Source: Deferrivibrio essentukiensis (GTDB lineage: Bacteria; Chrysiogenota; Deferribacteres; Deferribacterales; Deferrivibrionaceae). Taken from it: 64,000 nucleotides of DNA. The position numbers and the translations under genes were made by a program. This document shows, piece after piece, positions 34,072 to 43,787 of this stretch. Position 1 is the stretch's first letter, and each line of letters opens with the position of its first letter. The notes below the pieces were generated by a model that worked only from the letters and a program-made list of their open reading frames with translations, did not search any database and was not told the DNA's origin. The stretch is taken from positions 1 to 64,000 of the forward strand of contig NZ_JAJAFU010000002.1 in assembly GCF_020480685.1 (NCBI RefSeq). Direction: 5' to 3'.

Positions 34072-35362
34072 CTTGAAGCTCTGCAAGTTTTGAAGTTAAA
34101 TAATCGATGGCACTGTTTATTATATTTATTGCTTCCTCGTCACTTATTTCAAGAGCGGCAGCCACTTCTTCCAAGTTGGATGTAGAAAGCTTTTCAACAT
34201 CATCAATACCGGCATCGACAAGTCTTCTCACCATTTCGTCAGTCAAAACGTCAATATGCTCCAGATTATAAAGTTCATCAAATTCCTTAAACTCTTGCTC
34301 CTGCTCTATAAGTCTTACTTTTCTTATTTCGTTGTATTCACTTTCTTTCAGTACATCTAATCTCCAACCGGTAAGCATGGCAGCTAACTTAACATTTTGC
34401 CCTTTCTTACCGATAGCAAGTGAAAGTTCGTCATCCGGTACTACAACCTCAATAGTCTCTTCATCTTCAAAAATATTTGTCAATAATACCTGAGCAGGTG
34501 AAATGGCGTTACATACATATTTTACCGGGTCTGGTGACCACTCTATCACATCTATCTTTTCCCCTCTCAACTCCTGGCTTATTGAATTAATCCTGACCCC
34601 CTTAAGCCCAATACATGCCCCTACGGGATCAATGTTTGAATTGGTTGAATAAACAGCAACTTTCGCCCTGTCACCCGGTTCGCGAGCAACACCTTTTACA
34701 TCTATAATACCTTCATAAACTTCAGGGATTTCCATTTCAAAAAGTTTTTTAAGAAATTCAGGGTGAGTCCTGGACAATATCAACTGAGGCCAACCTTTAA
34801 CGACTCTGATTTCAAGTAATAAAGCTCTTACATAATCGCCTCTCCCAAAGAAATCGGCAGGGATACTTTCCCTTTTAGGTAAGATAGCTTCAGCTTTACC
34901 AATATTGACAACTAAATTATCGCGCTCAGTCTTCAGTACTGTACCATTTAATATTTCACCAACTTTATTTTGAAACTGCTCATAAATTACCTGTCTTTCG
35001 GCATCTCTTATCTTTTCTAATAGTTTATTTTTAGCTGCAATTGCTGCCTGCCTGCCAAGAGCTTCAAGTGTAGTAGGAACCATTACAATATCCCCAAGCT
35101 GAGGATTTTCTTTATATTTTTTAGCTTCTTCTATACTTATCTCATGCCACTTACTGTCTATCTCTTCGGAAACCTCTTTCGGAATTAAAATTTTTATAGT
35201 CCCTTTTTCTATGTCAACAGTCACCTCAGGTTCACCATATTTTCCAATTTTTTTATGTACAGCAGTAACAATCGCTTCTCTTAATACTTCACTTAACATA
35301 CTGCGGCTTAGCCCCTTTTCTCTTCCAAGCTCATCAGCCACTTTAGCAAATTCTCTGATCAT
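34034..35362 (-). CDS. nusA: Transcription termination/antitermination factor NusA
   Basis: A 442-residue NusA. The N-terminal RNA polymerase-binding domain (REFAKVADELGREKGLSRS) is followed by an S1 domain (GEILNGTVLKTERDNLVVNI) and two KH domains (GACIGLKGVRINSI and LAIGKKGQNVKLAAML). A helix-hairpin-helix-like region and a very acidic end complete it. It sits between rimP and ylxR, the usual order. Confidence 0.96.
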   Translation of the reverse strand: MIREFAKVADELGREKGLSRSMLSEVLREAIVTAVHKKIGKYGEPEVTVDIEKGTIKILIPKEVSEEIDSKWHEISIEEAKKYKENPQLGDIVMVPTTLEALGRQAAIAAKNKLLEKIRDAERQVIYEQFQNKVGEILNGTVLKTERDNLVVNIGKAEAILPKRESIPADFFGRGDYVRALLLEIRVVKGWPQLILSRTHPEFLKKLFEMEIPEVYEGIIDVKGVAREPGDRAKVAVYSTNSNIDPVGACIGLKGVRINSISQELRGEKIDVIEWSPDPVKYVCNAISPAQVLLTNIFEDEETIEVVVPDDELSLAIGKKGQNVKLAAMLTGWRLDVLKESEYNEIRKVRLIEQEQEFKEFDELYNLEHIDVLTDEMVRRLVDAGIDDVEKLSTSNLEEVAAALEISDEEAINIINSAIDYLTSKLAELQDDDFTEESEEEE

Positions 35363-35370
35363 CTTGCCTC

Positions 35371-35844
35371 CTAAAAATCTATTTCTAATTTAGCTTTTTT
35401 TATATTTTTTATATCTATGTCAAAATGTTTACTTTCATGTTCAACATATATAATAATCTTGTCCTCATTCACTTCCATAATTTTACCCTTAAAATTCTTT
35501 CTATTCTCTCCCACAGGGTTAATTAAGGTAATTTTGCAAACCTTCCCTTTATACCTTAAAAAATCTTTTTGATTTCTAAGGGGCCTGTCAATGCCCGGTG
35601 TAGAAACCTCAAGAGAGTATTTACCCTCTATCAAATCCTCGTTATCCAGCCATTCGTACACAAAATTACTCACTTTAGCGCACTCTTCAAGCCCTACATT
35701 TTCACCATCAATAATGACCCTTAAGACATTACCGGCTCTTTCCCTTCTATAAGTAACATCAAATATTTCAACACCATCGAAAGGTAAATTATTCTTTAAA
35801 TAATCCCTAACTGTGTGTTCAATTTTTTTGTGGACTATGCTCAT
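35371..35844 (-). CDS. rimP: Ribosome maturation factor RimP
   Basis: A 157-residue 30S assembly factor. VTYRRERAGNVLRVIIDG, GLEECAKVSNFVYEWLD and the hallmark YSLEVSTPGIDRPL are present, with an SH3-like C-terminal domain. The start at 35844 (MSIVHKK) is chosen because the upstream extension runs into the terminator of the preceding operon. It opens the rimP-nusA-infB operon. Confidence 0.93.
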   Translation of the reverse strand: MSIVHKKIEHTVRDYLKNNLPFDGVEIFDVTYRRERAGNVLRVIIDGENVGLEECAKVSNFVYEWLDNEDLIEGKYSLEVSTPGIDRPLRNQKDFLRYKGKVCKITLINPVGENRKNFKGKIMEVNEDKIIIYVEHESKHFDIDIKNIKKAKLEIDF

Positions 35845-35866
35845 GATTGTTTGACAAACCCTATAC

Positions 35867-35903
35867 AAAAAAATAAGTGGGAAAATACCCACTTATTTTT
35901 CTT
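35867..35903. terminator. Bidirectional-looking terminator after iorAB
   Basis: An 11-bp perfect stem, AAATAAGTGGG (35871-35881) with CCCACTTATTT (35888-35898), has a 6-base loop and T-runs on both strands. It ends the leftward iorAB transcript and stands just upstream of rimP. Confidence 0.88.
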
Positions 35904-35960
35904 TTATCATACATAAAATTATAATTCAAGAACTTTTTATTTCAAGTTATTTATTCAGCC

Positions 35961-36530
35961 TTATAATGTAAAACCTAACTCAAAAGCTTTAATATTACTT
36001 TCAACTGTTTTCGGAGGTACTTTACTCTCAATAATATTTTTCCAGACCTTTTTTTCAAAAGGGAGCGTTTTTGCCAAAGCACCTACTACAGCCATACCGG
36101 CAACTTTTACATTTCCAGACTCTTGAGCTATCTTCAAAGCGTCAATCTGGCTTACACCTTTAAATAACTTTAATTTCTGTTTGATAACCTTTTCAGGGTA
36201 TTCTTCCTTACCTGATAAAACACCAGGAGGAAAAATCTTGTTTGTATTCAAAATAAGAAGTGTTTCGCTGTTAACATACTCCATATACCTCAAAAACTCC
36301 ATATACTCAAAAGATACCATAATATCTGCTTCGCCAAATGAAATAACGGGAGAATAAACTTTCTTAGCTATCCTCACATGACTGACTACACTCCCGCCAC
36401 GTTGAGCCATACCGTGAATTTCACTTTTCTTGGCATCATAACCACTCTCAATCGCAACCTCACAAACAATATCACTGGACAACACAGTCCCTTGGCCTCC
36501 TACACCAAACATTAGTATATTAAAACTCAT
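35961..36530 (-). CDS. iorB: Indolepyruvate:ferredoxin oxidoreductase, beta subunit
   Basis: A 189-residue gamma-type domain of the 2-oxoacid:ferredoxin oxidoreductase family. GVGGQGTVLSSDIVCEVA at the N-terminus and SEIHGMAQRGGSVVSHVRI are the signatures. With IorA it oxidatively decarboxylates aryl pyruvates to acyl-CoA while reducing ferredoxin, or runs in reverse. It overlaps iorA by 4 bp. Confidence 0.92.
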   Translation of the reverse strand: MSFNILMFGVGGQGTVLSSDIVCEVAIESGYDAKKSEIHGMAQRGGSVVSHVRIAKKVYSPVISFGEADIMVSFEYMEFLRYMEYVNSETLLILNTNKIFPPGVLSGKEEYPEKVIKQKLKLFKGVSQIDALKIAQESGNVKVAGMAVVGALAKTLPFEKKVWKNIIESKVPPKTVESNIKAFELGFTL

Positions 36531-38266
36531 TTAACACCCCTTTGAAAAATTGCATTAAATCTACAGACTTTTGGGCAAAGCCCACATCCCGTACAGAGAG
36601 ATTCATCAATCATAGCTATCTTTTTCTTTTTATCCCAAGTAATTGCAGGACACCCTAGCCTTGTGCATGCAGTGCAACCGGTACATTTGTCAGCATCTAT
36701 AAAGTATGGATTTGTAATTACTGTCCTGTCGGCAAAAATACACGGTCTATTAGTAATAATCACACTTAACTCTTCTTTCGAAGTTTCCTCTTTTAACACT
36801 CTTATACATTCGTCTACATCAAACGGATCAACAGTTACTACATTTTTAATACCAAACGCTCTGCACAAAAGCTCAAAATTAATTCTCGGGCTTTCTTCTC
36901 CTCTTATCGTTATACCTGTACCTGGATTAGGCTGATGACCTGTCATCCCTGTTGTTCTGTTGTCAAGTATAACAACGGTAGAACACCCCTTGTTGTAAAC
37001 AGAGTTAAGCAACCCGTTAATACCTGTGTGAAAAAATGTAGAATCTCCAATTACTGCAACACTCTTCTTGGCATACTCGCCATCGCTTGCTCTATCTATA
37101 CCGTGTGCCATAGAAATACTTGCACCCATGCAAACAGTAGAGTTTATTGCTGACAAAGGTGGTAAAAGCCCTAAAGTGTAACAACCTATGTCACCTGCAG
37201 CAAAAAGTTTCAACTTACTTATCGCATAAAACATACCTCTATGCGAACAGCCAGGGCACATATTCGGTGGTCTGTTAGGAAGCTCTTTAACCGTTGTTTT
37301 GTATTTATTTACTTTTATACCAAAAAGTTTTTTAACAGCATCAACTGATAACTCACCGGTAAGTGGTCTTTTTATTTTTTTTAGTTTTAACCCTTTTGCC
37401 AATAACTCAGTCTCGATTATTGGGTCAAGCTCTTCAACCACATAAAGTTTTTTTACCTTTTTAGAGAAATCAACTATTTTATCTAAAGGCAATGGCCAAA
37501 CCATACCAAGTTTAAGCACAGATGCCTCAGGCAATGCCTCTTTTACATATTGGTAAGGGATACCTGAAGTTATAATACCAATTTCATTGCTAATTATTTC
37601 TTCTACAACCAAATCAGATTCACTGTTGTATGTTTGTAGCTCTTTCAATCTTTCTTCAACGAATACGTGTCTAACTCTTCCATTTGCAGGTACCATTACC
37701 CACTTAGGGATGTTGTTTTCAAGCCCTTTGGATGTAACTTCAACCCTTTCTCCCAAATCAACTGCTGACATACTGTGAGAAAGCCTTGTTACTGACCTTA
37801 CAATTACAGGTGTACAAAATTTCTCAGATATTTCAAACGCTTTTTTAACAAATTCTTTTGCCTCATTACTATCTGAAGGCTCCAATAAAGGTACTTTTGC
37901 AAACCTTGCATAATTTCGGCTGTCTTGCTCATTTTGAGAGCTAAACATATTGGGGTCATCCGCCACAAGAATCACAAGGCCACCATTTACACCCGTATAA
38001 CTTAACGTCATCAATGGGTCAGCGGCCACATTCAAACCCACATGTTTCATACATGTCATTGAGCGTCTACCGGCCAGGGAAGCACCTATGGCAACCTCTA
38101 AAGCTACCTTTTCATTTACTGCCCACTCACAGTAAATCTCCCCATATCTTTTTACAAAATCAGTAATTTCACTGCTCGGGGTGCCGGGATAAGAGCTGAC
38201 AACTTTTACTCCCGCTTCATATGCACCTCGGGCTATCGCCTCATTTCCGGATAAAACCTTTCTCAT
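36527..38266 (-). CDS. iorA: Indolepyruvate:ferredoxin oxidoreductase, alpha subunit
   Basis: A 579-residue subunit. The N-terminal pyruvate-binding domain (GNEAIARGAYEAGVKVVSSYPGTPSSE) is followed by a thiamine diphosphate domain (CPGCSHRGMFYAI, GDSTFFHTGINGLLN with the GDS..N motif). A ferredoxin tail binds two clusters (CTGCTACTRLGCP and CTGCGLCPKVC). The first cluster spacing CxxCxxCxxxxCP is the variant usual in IorA. It points to aromatic amino-acid fermentation or synthesis in an anaerobe. Confidence 0.94.
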   Translation of the reverse strand: MRKVLSGNEAIARGAYEAGVKVVSSYPGTPSSEITDFVKRYGEIYCEWAVNEKVALEVAIGASLAGRRSMTCMKHVGLNVAADPLMTLSYTGVNGGLVILVADDPNMFSSQNEQDSRNYARFAKVPLLEPSDSNEAKEFVKKAFEISEKFCTPVIVRSVTRLSHSMSAVDLGERVEVTSKGLENNIPKWVMVPANGRVRHVFVEERLKELQTYNSESDLVVEEIISNEIGIITSGIPYQYVKEALPEASVLKLGMVWPLPLDKIVDFSKKVKKLYVVEELDPIIETELLAKGLKLKKIKRPLTGELSVDAVKKLFGIKVNKYKTTVKELPNRPPNMCPGCSHRGMFYAISKLKLFAAGDIGCYTLGLLPPLSAINSTVCMGASISMAHGIDRASDGEYAKKSVAVIGDSTFFHTGINGLLNSVYNKGCSTVVILDNRTTGMTGHQPNPGTGITIRGEESPRINFELLCRAFGIKNVVTVDPFDVDECIRVLKEETSKEELSVIITNRPCIFADRTVITNPYFIDADKCTGCTACTRLGCPAITWDKKKKIAMIDESLCTGCGLCPKVCRFNAIFQRGVK

Positions 38267-38269
38267 ATT

Positions 38270-38824
38270 TTAAGACTCCCAATTTTTTATTAACTCCGCC
38301 AAATTTGAGTTTGGATACTTATCCAAAAAGCTTTTAACATCCCCACCCGCTAAAGCTTTTCTATAATCCCAAATTATATGCAGTCTTGAATCCTCATTGT
38401 ACTTTGAAGCAACATTTGCATCACCAAGGTCATACATAAGACTGTCGGAAAGCTCCTTCAGATTGCCGTTAACTTTTGAAAGATAACTTTTTGCCTTATC
38501 AATATTACCCTTACTAATATATATTTGAGCAATTCTTAAATATATATAATCTTTTTGATCAGAAAAGCTTTCCGCTGACTTTCCATAGGATTCCAAAATA
38601 TCTTCACTAACATTCTGCTGAGCTATAGAAACTTCATAGTTTCCGAGATTGTCAAGTTTTGCAATTTTACTGCTCTGGATATTCTTATAGACCATATAGA
38701 CCACAAGAATCAAAGCAATTACTCCTGCAATGCTTGAAATAATAACTTTAAAATTTTTGTTTAAAAAACTTTCAACCTTATCAATAGGTGCTTCTTCACT
38801 CATTTGGTTATTTTTCCTTGTCAT
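38270..38824 (-). CDS. Membrane-anchored TPR-like protein (YfgM-like)
   Basis: A 184-residue protein with a polar N-terminus, one membrane helix (residues about 28-48, IISSIAGVIALILVVYMVYK) and a periplasmic helical-repeat region. The layout resembles YfgM-type ancillary proteins of the Sec translocon/BamB region, but the similarity is of architecture only. It overlaps the PHP gene by 4 bp. Confidence 0.55.
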   Translation of the reverse strand: MTRKNNQMSEEAPIDKVESFLNKNFKVIISSIAGVIALILVVYMVYKNIQSSKIAKLDNLGNYEVSIAQQNVSEDILESYGKSAESFSDQKDYIYLRIAQIYISKGNIDKAKSYLSKVNGNLKELSDSLMYDLGDANVASKYNEDSRLHIIWDYRKALAGGDVKSFLDKYPNSNLAELIKNWES

Positions 38825-39495
38825 CTTAATCCTCCTAATCCTTTATTAAAAATTTTTTTATTATTTTCAAAAATAGATAAAATCTCATTATTATTTATGC
38901 CAATACCCTTTAATACTTTAACCAACATATCTACACTTAAATTATCCCCCGGTGCATGAAAATCATTATTTAATACCAGATTTGCACCAAATTTTTTGGC
39001 AAGATTAAAAACATGGCCATTGGTGTAAGAATGCCCTTTACGGGTGGTAATTTCCAACGCCACACCATTTGCTGCAGCAAGTTTGACTTCATCTTCCGTT
39101 ATAAGCCCTGGATGTGCAAGTATATCAGCACAAGCCTCAATAGCTGCCCTGTTTGTACCCTCTTTTACCGGCTCCACAATTGTTTCACCGTGGACGACAA
39201 CAATATCTGCCCCAAATTTCCTTGCTTCAGGAATAACTTTTTCAAGTAAAACAGGCTTAACATGAGTAAATTCAACTCCAATAATCACCTTAAAATCAGA
39301 CACTTTATTAAAACTTTTTTGGAATTCTTTCTGTTTTTCAATTATAAACTTAAAGTTTGAATCATCAGCATGGTCGGTAATTGCAATTCCAGAGTAACCT
39401 AAAACTTCAGCCCTTCTTGCAGATTCGGCTGGGATCAACACTCCATCGCTAAATGTAGTATGCGTATGCAAATCGTAAAATTTTAAATTTTTCAT
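38821..39495 (-). CDS. PHP-domain phosphoesterase
   Basis: A 224-residue PHP-fold metal hydrolase. The metal ligands appear as YDLHTHTTFSDG, ITDHAD, GVEFTH, ILAHPGLI and NNDFHAPGD. Family members include histidinol phosphatase and nucleoside-phosphate hydrolases; the substrate is unknown. It is followed directly by the TPR-like gene and preceded by the LOG-family gene at 1 bp. Confidence 0.85.
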   Translation of the reverse strand: MKNLKFYDLHTHTTFSDGVLIPAESARRAEVLGYSGIAITDHADDSNFKFIIEKQKEFQKSFNKVSDFKVIIGVEFTHVKPVLLEKVIPEARKFGADIVVVHGETIVEPVKEGTNRAAIEACADILAHPGLITEDEVKLAAANGVALEITTRKGHSYTNGHVFNLAKKFGANLVLNNDFHAPGDNLSVDMLVKVLKGIGINNNEILSIFENNKKIFNKGLGGLR

Positions 39496-39496
39496 G

Positions 39497-40165
39497 CTAC
39501 ACCTTCAAAAACTGTTTGATGCACGACATAATCTCATCTGTCTCATCCACAATTTTTATCAAAGATAAATCGTCAGGAGCAATAAAACCATTTTCAAGCA
39601 TAGTATTTTTTATCCATTCAATCAACCCGCTCCAATATTGACTATCAACAAGTATCAAAGGAAAATATTTTATCTTTCTGGTCTGAATAAGAGTTAGCGC
39701 TTCAAAAAATTCATCAAGCGTGCCAAACCCGCCGGGGAAAATTACAAAAGCGCTGGCATATTTTACCAACATCACTTTTCTTACAAAAAAATAATTAAAC
39801 GTTACTACCTTTTTTGCATAAGGATTTGGCTTTTGTTCAAAAGGAAGCTCAATGTTTAGTCCAATCGATTGACCGCCCCCTTCAGCCGCCCCTCTATTTG
39901 CAGCCTCCATAATTCCAGGGCCACCCCCTGTCAAAACAGTAATACCACTTTCGGCAAGCATCCGCCCGAGCTGTCTTGCTTTTTTATAATCTTTATGGTC
40001 TTCTTTCGCCCTGGCTGACCCGAAGATACTTACTGCAGGCTCAACATGGGCTAAGCTTTCAAAACCTTCTACAAATTCAGATAAAATCTTAAACATCCTC
40101 CACGTATCACCAACCTTAAATTCATCAATCAAATACTGATTTACAACATTATTCTCACTTTTCAT
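39497..40165 (-). CDS. LOG/TIGR00730 family Rossmann-fold protein
   Basis: A 222-residue protein with SIFGSARAKED, GGGPGIMEAANRGAAEGGG and the catalytic PGGFGTLDEFFEAL (PGGxGTxxE) motif. Homologues hydrolyse nucleoside 5'-monophosphates to base and ribose 5-phosphate. The call is to the family, not a proven substrate. It opens the leftward unit and diverges from the cytochrome gene. Confidence 0.9.
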   Translation of the reverse strand: MKSENNVVNQYLIDEFKVGDTWRMFKILSEFVEGFESLAHVEPAVSIFGSARAKEDHKDYKKARQLGRMLAESGITVLTGGGPGIMEAANRGAAEGGGQSIGLNIELPFEQKPNPYAKKVVTFNYFFVRKVMLVKYASAFVIFPGGFGTLDEFFEALTLIQTRKIKYFPLILVDSQYWSGLIEWIKNTMLENGFIAPDDLSLIKIVDETDEIMSCIKQFLKV

Positions 40166-40216
40166 AAAATCTGCCTCCTTGAGTCAGAATTTGGATATTA
40201 AATTATTTTTTTTATA

Positions 40217-40244
40217 TTTACAAGAAATACTGATTCACTATACT
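40217..40244 (+). promoter_or_regulatory. Promoter of the small cytochrome gene, TTTACA-N16-TATACT
   Basis: TTTACA (40217-40222), a 16-bp spacer and TATACT (40239-40244) precede the gene; AGGAGG follows about 12 bp later. The leader would be only about 15 nt. Confidence 0.6.
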
Positions 40245-40265
40245 GAAAAAAATCAGGAGGATAAC

Positions 40266-40511
40266 ATGAAAAAAATAATCTTTATAACTTCACTATTACT
40301 TGTCGTAACCATAAGTTACGCTACTTCAGACGAAGAGCTTTTTTACACAAAATGTACGCAGTGCCATGGCGAAGGGATAATTTTAAACAAAAAGTATGAT
40401 AAAAGCACATGGAAAAAAACAGTCAAAAAGATGAAGTCTTACGGAGCAAATATTTCCTCATCCGAATCTAAAAAGATAGTGGATTATCTCGTTAAAAATG
40501 CAGGAGAATGA
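40266..40511 (+). CDS. Small periplasmic c-type cytochrome
   Basis: An 81-residue protein. The signal peptide MKKIIFITSLLLVVTISYA is followed by the heme-attachment motif CTQCH (C30, C33, H34). Residues WKKTVKKMKSYGANIS provide a likely distal Met ligand, and the last helix is SKKIVDYLVKN. It resembles short class I cytochromes that shuttle electrons in the periplasm. It is a single gene that converges with the kinase gene. Confidence 0.85.
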   Translation: MKKIIFITSLLLVVTISYATSDEELFYTKCTQCHGEGIILNKKYDKSTWKKTVKKMKSYGANISSSESKKIVDYLVKNAGE

Positions 40512-43500
40512 TTATATGCTCTCTAAAATTTTATTAATTTCTTCCACATCAAAGGGCTTGGAAAGTATAGATTTAAATCCGTAAGACAAATATTTTTTAA
40601 TTTCGCTACTATCGGCGTGGCCACTCATCAAGACAATAGGTATATTTTTGTCGATTTTCTTCACCCTGTCCAATAAATCAAGCCCACCTTTTCCTCCAGG
40701 AATGGTCAAGTCAGTAATTATCAAATCCACTTTTTCACCATTTTCTCGAGATTTATCAAGAAAAACAATCGCCTCATCCGAATCCTTTGCAGCTTTCACA
40801 TTGCACCCAAATATTTCCAAAAGGCCTTTCAAAGAGTCAAGAATATCAATCTGGTCATCTACAATTATAACATTATGCTTTTTAGAGGATGTTTTATTTA
40901 CAACAACCTCATGACCTCTTTTTGCAGAATCTGAAACCCCTGAAGATTTTAAATATATCTCTACCTTTGTCCCTTTACCTACTTCAGATTCAATAGTTAT
41001 CTTCCCTGAAGCTTTCTCAATCAAAGACTTAATAATAAATAGTCCCAAACCCGACCCTTTCTCCTTTGTAGTAAAATACGGCTCAAAAATCTTTTCCAAT
41101 ATATCTTTTTCAATACCTTTACCTGTATCTTCAATGATCAATTTTACATATTTCCCGGGTTGAAGTTCATTATCATTCTCCACATCCATATTTTGGGCAT
41201 TAACCGATACCTTCCCTGCGCCATCTATTGCCTGGACGGCATTTAAAAATATATTATGAAGTATTTGAGATAACTGATTTGCATCAATCAAAACATTCCA
41301 AATATTGTCATGAATATTGTTTTCAAATACAATTTCTGTCCCTGAAAAAACAAAAAGCCCAACCTCTTCGGCGACATCTTTTATATTAGATATACCTTCC
41401 TTTTTAGTTCCACCTTTTGTAATACCAAGAAGCTCCTCTGAAAGATACCTTGCCTTATTAAGCACCCTAAATACATTTTCAATATAACCTTTCTGAACTT
41501 CATCAAGTTGAAACTCTAAAGTGTAAATCATCAAATAATTATAAATAGCACTTAACATATTTTTAAAATCGTGGGTAAGCCCTCCAATAATCTTAGTTAT
41601 AGATTCTGACCTCTCAGAGACAGCAAGTTTATTCAAAATCAGGTTCATTTCTGTTTCATCCCTGAAAGTTAACACAAACATCCTTTCACTTGTAAAATTA
41701 AACTTAACAGCAAGACCTACATAAAAGAGGTCTTTATACTCATGTTTCATATTAAATATATTAATCCTGCCATAAACCTTTGATATATTATCATCATTTA
41801 TCAAAGTATCCAGTTTATCTGTAAACTCCGTCATAGACTCATCTGGCATAAACCTCATCAAATCTTCCAAATACTCAAGTTTAAAAAAACTGTCCCCACA
41901 AAATATTAAACTTTTCAAAAACTCATTAGCATAAATTATATTTTTATTTTCATCCAATACTATTATCCCTTCTCTAAGGCTGTCGATTACATTGCTCAAA
42001 ATATTTTTCTGTTTTTCAATCTCATTTGTAAAATTTTTATATTCGGTTATATCCCTTGCTATCCCCACTATAAATTCAACTTCACCATACTCATTGATAA
42101 GCGGAGTCTTATAAACTTCTACAATCCTCTTTTTATTACCTTTACTTAACTCTATTTCATACTTCAAAGGCTTTCTGTTTTCTAATATCCACCTTTCTTT
42201 TTGAATTATGTATTCGGCAAACTCAAGAGGATAAATATCAGTTTCTCTTAACCCTTTTACAAAGTCACGTTTAAATCCTGTAAATTCAACAAAAGATTTG
42301 TTGACATCCACATATCTGAGATTTTTATCTTTAATAAATGCCATCTCCGGTATAGCATCAAAATAACTTTCAATTAACATTTTTTGAGCTTTGATGACTT
42401 CTACAGCCTCCATCTCCCTCTGCACATCTTGTATGATTAACATTATAAATTCCAACCCAACGGGGACGACATCCAAATTCACACATTTTGACACATGCTT
42501 GATGCCAAATTCGGCATTTACATCTATACTGTAAAAAAATCGGGGCTCTTCTATCTCACTAAACAGTTTAACCAATTTATCTTTTTTCTCTGAATTACAA
42601 AATAAGCTAAAAAACTGCTCACCTGTAACATTGGTTAATCTGCTGTCCGTATTTTTCAGAAAATTCTTATTAATATATTTAATTTTAAAATATTCCCTTT
42701 CTATAAGGACGATATCACTTGGAAGAAAATCAAGCATTTTAAACAGAAGATTGCTTTGTGTTTCAAGTTTTTTTAAAAGCTCATCATTTTTAGAAATGTT
42801 TCGTTTTACATTTGCAGCCACATCTTTAAACTTTGAGGCCAACAATCTAACCTCATTGTCAGGGAAAAAATGCAAAGAATAATCAGTAAATGAATCTGGA
42901 AACCCACCCACAATATTGGCTAACCTTTCTAATGGTTTTGAAAATCTTCTTGAATAAAAATAAATAAATACCACAGCTATCAAAAAAAGAAAAATACCTA
43001 ACAGGCTCAGATAAAAAATACTCTTTAACAAATATGTTTCAATAACCTTATTGTGGACAAATATTCCTACATACAAATTTTCAAACAATTTACTGTTACC
43101 ATAAGTGGCAAAGTATATATCACTCGAATTTGTCAGGCTGTTTTCTAATTTTACTCTAAGAGAAGTATAAGTATAAGCCAAATCATTCTTTTTAAACCCT
43201 TTTATCGTACTCATGCCAAACATAGAAGAGTAATCAGAGAAAAAAAGGACTTTACCGTTTTTATCAAAAACTCCAAGGCTATATTCAAAAGGGATAAAGC
43301 TAGCATAAGTCTGTAATATTTTTAAAATCGGCATATAGTAGATTATATTGTAGTCATCTACAAAAAACTCTTTTACTAACGTTAACTCTCCATCCTCAAA
43401 CGTCACCACATTGCGCAAGTCATCATTTATATCACCCTCAAGCTCCTTTATTATATCGTATTTGGAAAGCCCAAAAATAAATTTTCCCCCTTTAATCAGA

Positions 43501-43787
43501 TATACTTTTGCTAAAAGCTCATCATCATAAAAATTCATTCTGAGATTTCTAAAATCATCACCAGAGTTTATATCTATAACAAGAGAGTGACGAAGCATTT
43601 CATAAACTGAGCCGGGTAAAAGGGTAAGTTGATTGTTTAAATTATTAAGCCGCTCATAAGAATTTTTCTCGAGCTCTTTTTCATAATTATACTTTAAAAC
43701 AATTATGACACCTATAAATGCACACACTATCAGTATAGTCGCAATAAACATATACCTAAAGAAAAGTTCTTTAAATATTTTATTCAC
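40512..43787 (-). CDS. Hybrid sensor histidine kinase with periplasmic sensor, PAS domains and C-terminal receiver
   Basis: A 1091-residue kinase. A first membrane helix (about 13-30), a 220-residue extracytoplasmic sensor region and a second helix (about 256-278) are followed by a HAMP-like linker and three PAS-like segments (about 350-450, 480-590 and 605-700). The kinase has an H-box GGLTHDFKNML (His near 738), N-box FLNAVQAI, DTGKGIE and GSGLGLFI. The receiver has VDDQ, phosphoacceptor in IITDLTIPGG (near 1025) and LSKPFD. The start is GTG, directly after the stop of the binding-protein gene, so the two are coupled. Confidence 0.9.
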   Translation of the reverse strand: MNKIFKELFFRYMFIATILIVCAFIGVIIVLKYNYEKELEKNSYERLNNLNNQLTLLPGSVYEMLRHSLVIDINSGDDFRNLRMNFYDDELLAKVYLIKGGKFIFGLSKYDIIKELEGDINDDLRNVVTFEDGELTLVKEFFVDDYNIIYYMPILKILQTYASFIPFEYSLGVFDKNGKVLFFSDYSSMFGMSTIKGFKKNDLAYTYTSLRVKLENSLTNSSDIYFATYGNSKLFENLYVGIFVHNKVIETYLLKSIFYLSLLGIFLFLIAVVFIYFYSRRFSKPLERLANIVGGFPDSFTDYSLHFFPDNEVRLLASKFKDVAANVKRNISKNDELLKKLETQSNLLFKMLDFLPSDIVLIEREYFKIKYINKNFLKNTDSRLTNVTGEQFFSLFCNSEKKDKLVKLFSEIEEPRFFYSIDVNAEFGIKHVSKCVNLDVVPVGLEFIMLIIQDVQREMEAVEVIKAQKMLIESYFDAIPEMAFIKDKNLRYVDVNKSFVEFTGFKRDFVKGLRETDIYPLEFAEYIIQKERWILENRKPLKYEIELSKGNKKRIVEVYKTPLINEYGEVEFIVGIARDITEYKNFTNEIEKQKNILSNVIDSLREGIIVLDENKNIIYANEFLKSLIFCGDSFFKLEYLEDLMRFMPDESMTEFTDKLDTLINDDNISKVYGRINIFNMKHEYKDLFYVGLAVKFNFTSERMFVLTFRDETEMNLILNKLAVSERSESITKIIGGLTHDFKNMLSAIYNYLMIYTLEFQLDEVQKGYIENVFRVLNKARYLSEELLGITKGGTKKEGISNIKDVAEEVGLFVFSGTEIVFENNIHDNIWNVLIDANQLSQILHNIFLNAVQAIDGAGKVSVNAQNMDVENDNELQPGKYVKLIIEDTGKGIEKDILEKIFEPYFTTKEKGSGLGLFIIKSLIEKASGKITIESEVGKGTKVEIYLKSSGVSDSAKRGHEVVVNKTSSKKHNVIIVDDQIDILDSLKGLLEIFGCNVKAAKDSDEAIVFLDKSRENGEKVDLIITDLTIPGGKGGLDLLDRVKKIDKNIPIVLMSGHADSSEIKKYLSYGFKSILSKPFDVEEINKILESI